A stretch of DNA of 64,000 nt from Pseudogymnoascus destructans (Eukaryota > Ascomycota > Leotiomycetes > Thelebolales > Thelebolaceae): the NCBI RefSeq assembly GCF_001641265.1, contig NW_020167532.1:434001-498000 (forward strand). The letters run 5' to 3'. The notes beneath the pieces were generated by a model. The model was not told the DNA's origin, made no database searches, and worked only from the letters and a program-made list of their open reading frames with translations. The position numbers and the translations under genes are program-made. Positions 11,842 through 22,396 of the stretch are shown one piece after another. The stretch's first letter is position 1. Each line of letters starts with the position of its first letter.

Positions 11842-12159
11842 AGCTCCCCGCCACAGGCATTTATTTCCATGCGTCGTCTTTGGCGGCCCTGCCTGCGAGC
11901 GTCATGCTCAGGCTTGCCCAATCCCGCCTGGCGACGCCACATGCGATTAGCAAGGCCCGTCTGCATTGCATCCCCTTCGTCATCCCACACCAAAACGAAG
12001 CCACGCGGTGCCTAGTTGCATCCGCCGAACCCATTAGCGTGCATCTTATTTATTGTTGGTGTGTCAGCGTCAGACTGGAGGCGGTACAGTGCTTAGCACT
12101 CCGCAAAATGCGACCACTGGAGTGCTGGGTGGTACTGCGTAGTGGCAGCACCAGTGCGC

Positions 12160-12428
12160 GGCAGCACCAGCACCAGCACCAGCACCAGCACCAGCACCAG
12201 CACCAGCACCAGCACCAGCACGAGCACCAGCACCAGCACCAGCACCAGCACCAGCACCAGCACCAGCACCAGCACCAGCACCAGCACCAGCACCAGCACC
12301 AGCGGCAGCGGCAGCACCAGCACCAGCGGCAGCGGCAGCACGAGCACCAGCACCAGCACCAGCACCAGCACCAGCACCAGCACCAGCACCAGCGGCAGCG
12401 GCAGCACGAGCACCAGCGGCAGCACGAG
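12160..12428. repeat. hexanucleotide array (CAGCAC)n with CAGCGG variants
   Basis: About 45 hexamers CAGCAC with occasional CAGCGG and one-base CACGAG variants. Because the period is a multiple of three, all frames stay open across it: Gln-His and Ser-Thr on plus, Gly-Ala and Leu-Val on minus. I treat these as by-products of the repeat, not genes. Confidence 0.92.
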
Positions 12429-12662
12429 TGTGGTGCCAGGTCCGGGTAGTGACGTTCTGGCTAATGTCCTGATCTGCGCCGCTGGAGCCCAGCACGGCCA
12501 CCAATACAAGTTTGACCGCCGCCACAAAGAGCTAAGGTGCTATGGCCACGATCTGCCTGCCAGCGCATGTGCTAGAGCGGCTTCCTCTTGCTCCAATGGT
12601 CAACGGCAAATGTTCGCGGCAGCTCGCCCTTGGATTGTCCTTGGACTACCCTTCCTTGGATT

Positions 12663-12700
12663 TACACAAGATACATGGGAGAGACCATGTATCTTGTGTA
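12663..12700. repeat. perfect 16-bp inverted repeat, 6-nt loop
   Basis: TACACAAGATACATGG (12663-12678) pairs perfectly with 12685-12700 around the loop GAGAGA. It is close to the hexamer array and to the possible LTR remnant. No T-run follows, so it does not look like a terminator. Confidence 0.85.
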
Positions 12701-12778
12701 CCTCAACCCCCCAGCTCATCTGCCTTGTGCTTACGAGTACGCCAATACCCCTAGCCACCTCGCCATTATTACTGTTGT

Positions 12779-12905
12779 TGTAACGGGTGCCAACCGTTAC
12801 AGTGCGTTGTATATATAGCGTGTTACGCGTATTCCACCGAGCTGGAATACTGTAGTCTTTTTGGCTCGGTGGGATGTAGCGCGAGCGTAACCGTACATCG
12901 TTACA
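12779..12905. mobile_element. possible solo LTR or MITE remnant bounded by TGTAACG..CGTTACA
   Basis: The segment starts TGTAACGG and ends CGTTACA, a 7-bp terminal inverted repeat with the TG..CA ends typical of LTRs. Inside are a nested inverted repeat (TGTAACGG / ACCGTTACA), a TATATATA box and a second inverted repeat (CCACCGAGC at 12834, GCTCGGTGG at 12864). I found no convincing target-site duplication next to the ends, and no second copy in the window, so the call is tentative. Confidence 0.35.
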
Positions 12906-12953
12906 CTAGAGGTCGTGAACTCTGTACGGAGAGCCACCGCACATTAATTATAC

Positions 12954-12993
12954 TTTGCATTACCTCTTTGCATTACCTCTTTGCATTACCTCT
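12954..12993. repeat. three 13-bp direct repeats
   Basis: TTTGCATTACCTC occurs three times in tandem (the first copy slightly changed at its start), followed by the doublet CGATTGACAC. It directly follows the possible LTR remnant. Confidence 0.8.
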
Positions 12994-14102
12994 CCACGAT
13001 TGACACACGATTGACACGGGGGCGCAAAGATGTCCTAATTCCGCCATTTTCAGCACAGTCCCCCAGCCACCACCACGCCCCTAGCCCCCATCGAAAGCGC
13101 ACTAGAGGCGGGCAGTGAAGCGACGCTTGACCCCGAAGAGGGTGTTGATACGTATGGAGCGAAGTTGGGTACCCAATGAAAGTACGTGGGAGAACTGGCT
13201 GTAAGTGTGCTCTGTCCCCGACATTTTGTATGCACTAGACGGCACACACTTTTCCTCGAACGGACCGATCAGGGGGGTGGAGAGAGAGCGGGCGAAAGGA
13301 AGGGCGCAAAGTTACAGTACAGGCTCAGAACGGCACAGTAAATTATCGAAACCAGGGTTAGATCAGATAGCTGTTACCCAGACGGGCAGCACAGTGTAAT
13401 TGAAGATAGCCACAGCTTTTAAACCCGGCTCGGAGATTATCCGGTAGCGTGGAAGACCCCCACGAAGCAGAATCCGACAGTAGCGCGCTGTACGTGTTTT
13501 AGCAGCTGGGAGTACTGGGAAATGCTGAGGTAGAGCTGCCTAAGGGGATGGGGAAGGAAGCATGTGTGTCCCATAAATTTTGCATGACAAAAACACGCCC
13601 CCGAAAGTGGTCCATGGGCGATATCCATCCATCCATCCCATCCCGCATCCCTCGCAACCCCACCGATGAGACACGCAAAGTACTCTTCTGTACATTACTA
13701 ATGCAGGAAGGGTTGGCAGGAAGGATATTGTAAGGGTGTGTAATGCAGCAACACCGCAGTACTTTGGTATGGAGACGATGGAGACGAGACGTATGGCTCT
13801 TGGCGCAAGACTGGGAAGGGGAGTTACGTACGCTGGTAGTACTTAGGGCGCGACGACTGATACTTCACGACCCATCACTGCCGAGGCCGAGGCTTTCTTG
13901 CCTCCTTGTCTGTCTCTAATGATCTCTAATGATCTCTAATGAGAAAAGGGGGGGGGGTTGTTGGCCAATGAGAAAAATGGGATTTTGTGAGGGGTAGGCA
14001 TGCTATGGGATATCATGGTGAGTTTTGGGTTATTTCCGTCATTTTGTTGTGGATTTCCGCGTTTGAATCGACCCACTAATTACGGAGCCGAGTGGGGGAG
14101 GA

Positions 14103-14172
14103 GGGCGTGTGGGCGTGTGAGGGCGTGTGAGGGCGTGTGAGGGCGTGTGAGGGCATGTGAGGGCATGTGAGG
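14103..14172. repeat. 10-bp tandem array GGGCGTGTGA
   Basis: Seven or so decamers GGGCGTGTGA, the last two changed to GGGCATGTGA, followed by a G-rich run. It lies in the gene-free block. Confidence 0.88.
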
Positions 14173-14503
14173 GGGAGAGTGGGGGGATATTTATATGTAC
14201 AGTTAGTGTACGTATACTCTACGTACATGGAATATATTACATACGACATGCATACAATCATATATACATATTTTCCGTGGTTTGGCTGTATGTACTGGCG
14301 GCGTTGGCGATGGATGATGGTGAATCATGATGGTGAATCATGATGCCATCGCATGGGCAGGTCTCCCTCGGATCTTCCAGAACAGGGTGATCCCGGTGCG
14401 CATCATCGTTTAGAGTTCCATCAGTCGTCAGGGAGCCGCGCACTAAGGTCGTCCGTCGACGGTGTCTTTACTACTATAGTATAGTACAGTAGTGTAACTT
14501 ACT

Positions 14504-14745
14504 CGTGCTTTGGGTCAAGAATTGTTTACCAGGGGACCCATGTACGTAGTTCCACCTCGACGCTGTTTTAAAAAGTTGCGAGAAATACTCCATAATAATC
14601 TATATAACGTGCTTTGGGTCAAGAATTGTTAACAGGGGACCCATGCACGTAGTTCCACCTCGACGCTGTTTTAATCTATATAACGCGTCACGTACGTACG
14701 AGTGGTAAAGCAGCATAACATTACTCGGGTTTTTATTGGACTACT
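14504..14745 (+). repeat. dispersed repeat, copy A, internally duplicated
   Basis: Two tandem units (14504-14608 and 14609-14695) share a long core (GTGCTTTGGGTCAAGAATTG.. through ..GTTCCACCTCGACGCTG). The second unit lacks 25 bp present in the first. About 30 bp downstream a further stretch, CATTACTCGGG..TTTATTGGACTACTC, also belongs to the family, because it is present in the inverted copy near 62.5 kb. Confidence 0.88.
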
Positions 14746-15067
14746 CTACATACATTTATTGTGCGCACACACACTAATTTAGTCGAGACATGACCTGAGG
14801 CTACGACGCACGGGGCCAAGTTACAGCGAGAAAGGCGGACGCTAGGACGGAACCAGCGCTAGTATCTTGGTCACTAACAGATAACAGACCATACAGTACT
14901 GTAGTAGAGAATGGCCTAATCTGCTCCGGTCAATTATTCATCCGTCAGGAAACGCACAGGTATGTCGACACCTCCCACTCGCTACGTAGATGGACTGAAC
15001 TCGCTACGTATAGCTGCATGGGGACCTCGCTGTACTTCCGACGGCCGAGAGGCTAAAAGCCCAAGAC

Positions 15068-15219
15068 ACAAAGACCCAAAGACCCAAAGACCCAAAGACC
15101 CAAAGACCCAAAGACCCAAAGACCCAAAGACCCAAAGACCCAAAGACCCAAAGACCCAAAGACCCAAAGACCCAAAGACCCAAAGACCCAAAGACCCAAA
15201 GACCCAAACCCAAAGACCC
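15068..15219. repeat. 8-bp tandem array AAAGACCC
   Basis: Roughly 18 near-perfect octamers AAAGACCC. Three octamers make 24 bases, so an artificial eight-residue repeat appears in translation. High uniformity suggests recent expansion. Confidence 0.92.
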
Positions 15220-15812
15220 CAGAAGTATGAAATCACCAGGCATGGGTGATGGTAGAGTCTACGTACATAACGTACATTATCTCCGTCCGTATGCTAATGG
15301 AAACTCGGCTGCCACTCTCCCACTCTACCCAGTACCGAACTAGTAGTACTCTGGGCTACACGCAATCCTCACCTAGATTTCCCACCCCACAACGAAGCAC
15401 AACGACATACACCATACACGGACGCTACGCCAAAACCCACGCCCGGACTACGGAACAAACTACTGCCGGGAAGGGGTGTTGCGCCGGTCTCTCATAAGGG
15501 CAGAACGGGTAGTCGACTCTTTTCTCGAGAGACATAATTTTAGTGTCTAGCGTGTGGCGGTGCACCCATCAAATCATCTACCGTGCATCTTGACCCTGCC
15601 CAGCTTCCCTGTACTGCTGTACTGGTGGGTGTCTTGCCCTGTTCTGCAAACGATCCTTGGAAAGGAAGCAGAGGAAGCCGTCAGACCTGCAAGCATCGGC
15701 GCTGCGTCTCTGCTGTACAGGATCGTGCTGGGAGCCTCTCCATCTCTCTACTACATACCTACTACTACTCTGCATTCGCATCTGCACCGCTACAACACTA
15801 CCACTATTACAG

Positions 15813-15878
15813 AACCACAGAACCACACACCACAGAACCACAGAACCACATAACCACACACCACAGAACCACAGAAAA
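15813..15878. repeat. AGAACCAC/CACACCAC simple repeat
   Basis: A short array of octamers AGAACCAC mixed with ACACACCAC, ending in an A-run. Low complexity, no coding support. Confidence 0.8.
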
Positions 15879-16159
15879 AAAAGAATACTCGTACGGTACC
15901 ACGCCTGGTACTTACAAACTCGCCGCTGCGTACTAGAGCGAAGTTACTCGATCTTGACATTGACTGTACAATAAAACCCCCAATAAACTCTCCACCCAAA
16001 GAGGGCGAAACACCCCCCCTGAAAGCAGAAGGCGAACATCGGATTCTCCGTTCTCTCTCTTCTCCTCTTCTCTCTCGCACCTTCCCCCCACCCCCCCCCG
16101 GTGCAATTCCATACACAAAAACAACAAACAGAAACTTTACCCCCAAGTCCGAATCCTTC

Positions 16160-16258
16160 TTCCCCTTTCCCCTTTCCCCTTTCCCTTTTCCCTTTTCCCT
16201 TTTCCCTTTTCCCTTTTCTCTTTTCCCTTTTCCCTTTTCCCTTTTCCCTTTTCCCCTT
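16160..16258. repeat. polypyrimidine array CCCTTTT
   Basis: About 13 heptamers of the type CCCTTTT/CCCCTTT, all pyrimidine on the plus strand. Strand-asymmetric sequence of this kind can form triplex structure; here it lies about 850 bp before the zinc-finger gene. Confidence 0.88.
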
Positions 16259-17100
16259 CCCCCCTTACCTTTAGGAAACAAACTACAACCCACTCCTTCC
16301 TCCACCAAAAACCTCCAACTACGAAACGAGTACTAGTACAGTACACGCCAAAAAGCCAATATCACACCACTCAGCGAAGCTCCTACGTACGAACTACAAA
16401 GTACAGTACTCATACTTACATGCACTACGTATATCACTTTCTCCACTTCGTCCAAAAAAACTCCACACTACTACTTGACTACTACTTGAACGACACTACT
16501 CGACGGAGACTACATCACGCTACACCTCACTACTGCTCACACCACACTACGTACAGCATCACGCACCTACACACACCACCATACACACCACACCACTTCC
16601 ATCTCCCCACCCCGCTGCTCGAATAAAAAGGCGCCTAACCCACGAACCCGGCTGCTAAACCCGCTAATCTTCGTCTTGGCCTCTGGTCAATCTTTACCGG
16701 TGGCTTTCCTAGTCAGGGCTGCAATCGACGGCTTTGCGCAAATACGACCCACGTCCCGCCCGCCGGCTTCTTATATCCATCTCTTAGACTTGGAACCTTC
16801 CCTCTTCCTGTCTTAACCTGCCTGCCACCAAACTACGAAACGCGGGCTTTGCTCAGAAGAACTCTTTCATATACACACCCCAAGATCGACCTGAAAGGTG
16901 TGGAGAGCTTCTCTCGCGAACTGTTTTAGCACGTCCTTGGTGTCTATACAGCATCTCATCTAGTAATTCATATCCCGCCACCCTCGGCGCATACTCGACG
17001 AAATACGTTGAAACGCGCGACCAAGAAGACAAAGGCACCGCCGTTGTCAAGACGGCATCGAGCACACTCGGCGCATTCGCGAAGACAGGTCCACCGCTCT

Positions 17101-18850
17101 ATGGAGCGTGGCGCATCCGAATTCTCGCGCTCAGGTTTGAATACGCCCTATACACCAACGTTTAACGACGCGTCCGTCGACTCCCCCGCCGAACACCAGT
17201 CCACCACGAGCTATCCCGCTCAAGAAGTCCGACCCGTCAACTACTCGGCCTCCGCGACGCCCACGTCCGAGTACAGCGTGAACCCGTCGTCCGCGCGTTC
17301 AAGTTCTTTCCCAGAATATATCCAACGTCAATACTATCCATCAAGCAGCCATAGCGGTAGCAGTGGAGGTATGGCGCAACCAACAAGTCCGTCTCTGCCT
17401 CTGCAAGATGGCGCTTCAAACCATCATGCCCAGCAAATAAAGTCTGACCAGGATGTTCCTATAGATCCATCAATCGCTGCGTCGAGCCCAACATATCCTC
17501 CCCACGGCAGCCCTTACTCTGCATACCCACCGCAACAAGAGATGTCGCACGGCTATCCCCAGCACCCCGGTGGCCCGATGTACGCCCAGCAACCCCGCCC
17601 CGACTGGGCAGGTTACGGCCAGCACCCACAACATGGCATGCCTGCCCCATACCCGTCATCTGGTGTGAGTGCCCCAAACTCAGCTGCCCCGTCAGGACCC
17701 CGCCCAGGACAAGTAAGTATTCGTATTTTCATGCTTACATGCCGCCATTTGTGCCGCGGTCCTCGCGCGCAAACTGCTCGCAGGGTCGCCTGTCATGACC
17801 GTTTCCTTGCGGCCCAGCAAACTGGGTATCACTTGCATGCGGCTTGACTCGCGTTCGGCGCATGAAATGATCCGAGGCAATGGCATTTGACATGCGATTA
17901 ATTTCATGACCTGTTGGCTCGTTTGACTACTCTCATTACAGACATACGATAATTGAAACGCAACTGACTTATGTACAGCACCCTCTCTCCCAGGTCTACT
18001 CTTTCGTCCCGATTCCCGGTGCGCAACAGCACAAGCGTCCCAGGAGACGTTATGAAGAAATTGAGCGCATGTACAAGTGCGGATGGAATGGCTGCGAGAA
18101 GGCCTACGGCACACTTAATCATTTGAATGCTCACGTTACTATGCAATCGCATGGCCAAAAGCGCACTCCAGAAGGTATGTTTGACTCCATTATTTCGTTG
18201 CCCCGCGTTATGCGCGGTTTGGTTACACCATCTCCCGCTGTTGGGGGCCGGAATTCGAGATGGCGCGCGCAGTCCTATTATTTCCCCTTGTCAGAGCTTA
18301 ACCCGATGCTTGTCTCGTATGGTGGTGTCAGGGCTGTATATTTTAGCCTCGTGGGCAGGGTGCCATGCGTTGGCGCCGAACTATAGCATGCAAGCGTCCG
18401 GTCCTGCGCTAGCTAGCATCGGTTACCCAGACGTCTGGGACTTGGCAGATCACGTTACTTTCACAACTTCACATGGAAACCACTGACTAACATTGTTCCT
18501 CTACAGAGTTTAAGGAGATCAGAAAGGAATGGAAGGCACGCAAGAAGGAGGAAGACGCACAGCGCAAGGCTGAGGACGACCGTGCCCGTGCCGCCCAAGT
18601 CCCCAACCCAGCTGACGGACAAAACCCGAATGACAGCAACCAGCCTCCTCCTGGGTACCAACAACCTGGGCGCGCTCAGGTCCAGCTTCCACCGATCGGC
18701 TACCAGCCTGGCGCGCAAGTTCCTGGCCAATACCAGGCCCCATCCGGCGGCGTCCAGCAACTCCAGGAGTACAGCAATAGCCACATGTACTCCGGGTACC
18801 CAGCTTCTCCCTACGGGGCCCCAAGCCAGATGTATAGCCAACGTCATTAG
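17101..18850 (+). CDS. con7: Con7-like C2H2 zinc-finger transcription factor
   Basis: Nuclear transcription factor of the Con7 type, known in Magnaporthe as a morphogenesis and infection regulator that controls cell-wall genes. Exons 17101-17712, 17979-18174 and 18507-18850 give 383 residues. Residues 1-204 are a Ser/Pro/Gln/Tyr-rich low-complexity region. A single zinc finger C-x4-C-x12-H-x5-H (C238, C243, H256, H262) is preceded by a basic KRPRRRYEEIER stretch and followed by a charged helix (EFKEIRKEWKARKKEEE-like) that is very conserved in the family. The C-terminus is again Gln/Pro/Tyr rich. The first in-frame ATG is 17101; the frame is open further up only through non-ATG codons, so a spliced upstream start remains possible. 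Introns of 266 and 332 bp are long for this genome. The identity rests on memory of the finger region. Confidence 0.78.
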
Positions 18851-19908
18851 CCCTTACCCTTCTTCGCTTTGGAACCCAGGCTGATCCGCTGCCTCACAGA
18901 TAACGGTGCCCCAGCTCCAAAATACGAGCAACACTAAACGATTTCTCACGATCTACAAGACTGCAGCAAACTGGCATATGGCCGCTCGTCCAGAGCGGCA
19001 GGAGGAACGGCTTACTTAGTTATGAAGTGCTACTGTATCATATGGGTCACTGATCGCCCTGTTTTTTTACGACACCATTGATCGATCGTTTTTGTCATGA
19101 TTATGGGGCCGCATCTCCTTCATTATTGTCTTGGGGGTGCGGCATTGTAGACCTGCTGCTGCTGCTGTTGCAATTATTCGCACACAAACGCGGTCAACCA
19201 ATTATTCCAGTTTTACTGTTTTCCAGTTTTTTGTTGTTTTGCTTGTTTTGATTTCACTGGCGCATGAATGAATAGTCACTATACACAGACAGAAAGAAAG
19301 GCAATTGAGGCACTGCCCCAACGTTTTGAGGCGTCACCGTCGCTGTCTCCGCGTTCATTCTCTCCGCACAGGCTTTCACATCCCTCCTGCGGCCGCGGCA
19401 GACGGCGATGTGGTTCGACCTTTTGTTTTTTTATCCTTGACAACCTTTGTCGACAATTGCACACGCCAGGGTGGTGGTGGACTTTTTTGTCTTGCACGAT
19501 GGCCTTTGGGAATTATTACTGTTCAGTTTTGAGTTCTTAATAATAACGCGAATCGCTACGCGGACGCTCGCACGCACGCACGCACGCACGTACGCACTCA
19601 GCCTCTTATGGTATATATTTTAGATTGGGGCCTTGCAAAAGAACGTGGTTTTGAGAGAGTCCGGGTGGATTGTTGTGGTGAATCAAGTTGTGCTTTGTTC
19701 GTGCTGCTGTGCGTGTATGTCGTCGTGTGTGTGGCAGGCGTTGGGCGACTTGTTTGTTTGTAAAGCTAGGCAACAGAATACTTGCAACGATTCGCGTGCA
19801 CCCTTAATGGAGTTTTACACTGAAATTATATGCATGGCTGTGAATGTGAATGTGATATGTTTTCATAAAGTGATGTATGTACAACCTATCTCACCCACCC
19901 CAATCCCC
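18851..19908. other. convergent intergenic region con7/SNF8
   Basis: About 1 kb of 3' flanks. It contains a small perfect hairpin GCCGCTC-GTCCA-GAGCGGC (18981-18999) 131 bp after the con7 stop, a CTG/CTGTTG run near 19150, and a (GCAC) run near 19570. Nothing coding is visible. Confidence 0.5.
18981..18999. other. hairpin in the con7 3' region
   Basis: Perfect 7-bp stem GCCGCTC/GAGCGGC with loop GTCCA. If the con7 3' UTR extends this far it would form a stable RNA stem. No function can be assigned. Confidence 0.6.
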
Positions 19909-20743
19909 TCACTCCACCCCCTCCAGCACAAAGCCAGGCGACCAATACTCCCACTCCCCACACTGCGTATCAACCCACAGCATACTCTCCGCCACCAAAT
20001 CATCAATCGCGGTCTTTGCCCTGGCCTTCGACCACTTCAGATTTAGCACTAGCGTGGACAGGGTCACGTATCCCATTATCTGGGCCGTCTTGAGGACGTC
20101 GCTCTGGTCGGTGTTGAGCTCTTTGGGGACGGAGCGGATGTATTGCTTCGACCCGATTTTGGGGGTTGAGTAGGAGGAGCCGAGGGGGGAGAGGGAGAGG
20201 ACTGCGCGGAGGATGTCGTCACTGGTGGAGAAGTGTTAGAGTGTGTGCTTTGGTAGGCTGGCGACAATATGGAAGGAGGGGAGAAGCAACATACTCTGTG
20301 ATCTCAGGTGCCCCCTCCATCCCCCCCTTCATAATCCTCTGCCGACACTCCTTCACCGGTATCATCCCCCCATTCTCCTCCCTCGTAAGCCCACAAACCT
20401 CCACCACCCTAACCGCCAATTCGAAATAAAAATCATTCACACTGCCCCCCAAAAGCTGACTCCAGAGACTCCCCCCCTCCTTCCCTCCCCCCGAACTGCT
20501 GGCTAACGGATCAACACCGATCGCCGCGCACATGCGCCCGAACTCGGCGCGGAAGGTAGGGTTCGACCGGATGTCCTTGGCGTGCGTTTGTGCGAATTGC
20601 TGGAGGAGGGAGCGGAAGACGGAGAGTTGGGTTGAGAGGGAGCTGGCGTGCGTGGTGCGTAGGTTGGAGCCGTGCGAGGCGAACTGCGCCGAGGTGAGGC
20701 GGGAGCGGTCGAATGCGGCGAGGCCTACCGCTTTACGTGACAT
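19909..20743 (-). CDS. SNF8: ESCRT-II subunit Snf8/Vps22
   Basis: Vacuolar sorting protein Vps22 (EAP30), the core subunit of ESCRT-II that links ESCRT-I to ESCRT-III on endosomes during sorting into multivesicular bodies. Exons 20743-20295 and 20221-19909 with a 73-bp intron give 253 residues. The N-terminus MSRKAVGLAAFDRSR is the family signature; the helical part (LSVFRSLLQQFAQTHAKDI, FGRMCAAIGVDPLAS) and the two winged-helix domains (LGSSYSTPKIGSKQYIRSVPKELNTD; MGYVTLSTLVLNLKWSKARAKTAIDDLV) follow. The protein ends soon after WEYWSPGF as usual. A glycine-rich insertion (SSSGGGKEGG) sits in the loop after the central helix. Head-to-head with RPS16 across 330 bp. Confidence 0.95.
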
Positions 20744-20907
20744 GATGGCGATGGGGAGACATGGGTACTAAATTGCTGGCGTAGCAATATCTATGTACCG
20801 ACGTCCATGGTTGCTTGATTTGAGTTTGTAGTGATTTGAGGGGGAGAGAGTCGTCACCGCCGATACGCGGGAGCTACTCTAGCGATAAAGGGCAAGGTGC
20901 GATAATG

Positions 20908-20915
20908 GTCACGTG
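20908..20915. promoter_or_regulatory. GTCACGTG box upstream of RPS16
   Basis: GTCACGTG at 20908-20915 is 159 bp before the RPS16 start, within the shared SNF8/RPS16 promoter. It matches the Cbf1-type RTCACRTG consensus. Similar boxes lie before DBP2 and MRPL23. Confidence 0.45.
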
Positions 20916-21073
20916 TACACGGCTTGGCGCGCTGGATTTACTTTTTTGCATTAGCGCAGAATGGGCAAGGTAAGCGAAGCCCACAATCGAACAATTCGGA
21001 GAAATTCAACACTACCGCCCTCGACGACAACCTTCACGACCGACGAATCCTCGAGTTCACGCCAATCGCAACC

Positions 21074-21733
21074 ATGGCCTCGACATCTCAGAGCGTTCAG
21101 TGCTTCGGCAAGAAGAAGACGGCCACCGCGGTCGCACACTGCAAGGTCCGTGCTCCGAAAGCGAGGATTTGTTGCGAGGTGGAATGGGAATACTGACGAG
21201 TTTTGTGTGTATAGGCCGGAAAGGGTCTTGTTAAGGTTAACGGAAAGCCGCTCAACCTGATCCAGCCAGAGATCCTCCGCTTCAAGGTAAATTCGCCCTC
21301 GCCGGTCCCTGGAGAAGGAGAGATGGGGGATTTTGAGGTTCTGGAAGAAACGATTTTCTGACATCCTTCGCCCACAGCTGTACGAGCCTCTCCTGATTGT
21401 CGGCCTCGACAAGTTCGCCGGTGTCGACATCCGCGTCCGCGTCACCGGTGGTGGACACACTTCTCAAATCTACGCCATCCGTCAAGCCATCGCCAAGTCC
21501 CTCGTCGCCTACTACCAGAAGTTCGTCGATGAGTACGCAAAGAACCAACTGAAGGCCGCCTTCGTCGCATACGACCGTACCCTACTTGTCGCCGACCCGC
21601 GCCGCACAGAGCCAAAGGTATGCAGCCGCCATCGCGTTCCGGGATTGATATCAGAAGAGATGCTGACTTTTTGTGTTCCTAGAAATTCGGTGGTCCAGGA
21701 GCCCGTGCCAGATACCAAAAGTCTTACCGTTAA
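21074..21733 (+). CDS. RPS16: 40S ribosomal protein S16 (uS9)
   Basis: Small-subunit ribosomal protein whose C-terminal tail contacts the decoding-site tRNA. Exons 21074-21145, 21215-21286, 21378-21617 and 21683-21733 give 144 residues, the normal length. Recognised by QCFGKKKTATAVAHCK, LIKVNG-like GLVKVNGKPL, the GGGHTSQIYAIRQAIAK motif and the tail FGGPGARARYQKSYR. All junctions keep frame, three of them in phase 0. I checked the introns for box C/D snoRNA motifs and saw no convincing C box. Confidence 0.96.
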
Positions 21734-22396
21734 AATACCTGTATTGTTGCGTGTGGAGATGGGGTATTACGGGATGGTGGTGCTGGGATGGATTGCGCTG
21801 GTGTTGGCTTGTGGCTGAGATGGGCGTAGGATTCCATGCAAAAAGAAATGCAAAGATTCTACGATTGAAACTATGTGCCGCTGAAGATAGTGCTCGCCGG
21901 GATTATCACAACTACCACACGTTCGTCAATCACCTGTGTCATTCGCCCTGTGAATCTTCGCCCGGGGAGATGGATGTATGTGTTACAACAGTGATTTGCG
22001 GAATGTACGAAGTTCAAATGTACGCGTCCTTCGATGATGGCAGAGTGCATAGCGTGTAGATTTGATGCCTTTGGCTGCCCATTCATTTCCTTATGCTGCC
22101 CATTCGAATTCTAAAACAAACTCCTGAAAAGCTCTCAAATCGATAGGATTGCCAACACTTGCTCAAGTATATAGTCCCTCCCTCAGGCCCCGGCAAGACA
22201 ATAACAATCCAGTAATCTTCCATTCCAACGCCAGTAACATCCTTCTTGCCAAAAACCGATTGTCATATATACAAAGAATGTGGCATTGTCCACTTCTATA
22301 CCGTAAATATCCTCATAGGCGCGCCGTATGCAACTCCACGGTAGTCATTCCCACGCAATTAATCCCCCTTCAACCACCAAGATAATCATTTCCACC
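21734..22396. other. convergent intergenic RPS16 / small gene
   Basis: About 660 bp between two stops, with no coding signal or repeat that I can see. Confidence 0.4.

Larger units (their letters stand above)
9743..17100. other. gene-free, repeat-rich block upstream of con7
   Basis: About 7.4 kb with no reading frame that looks like a protein. Open frames here are produced by simple repeats. The block holds at least six tandem arrays, three hairpin structures and a duplicated dispersed repeat (listed separately), plus many GTAC/TACGTA-rich stretches. It is not AT-rich and keeps CpG, so repeat-induced point mutation has not visibly eroded it. The final 400 bp, C/T-rich with A stretches, probably contain the promoter and 5' leader of the zinc-finger gene. 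Confidence 0.6.

Noticed and set aside
12070..12783. Long open frames on both strands across the CAGCAC array
   Set aside because: Frames exist only because a six-base repeat has no stop codon; flanking parts show no protein-like conservation or splice structure.
14962..15249. Open frame with eight-residue Pro-Lys-Asp repeats
   Set aside because: It is the translation of the AAAGACCC octamer array.
17008..17100. Upstream extension of the Con7-like protein
   Set aside because: The open stretch starts at a TTG; the first ATG in frame is 17101.
21146..21682. Intron-encoded snoRNA in RPS16
   Set aside because: A CTGA-like D box can be found but no C box in suitable spacing.
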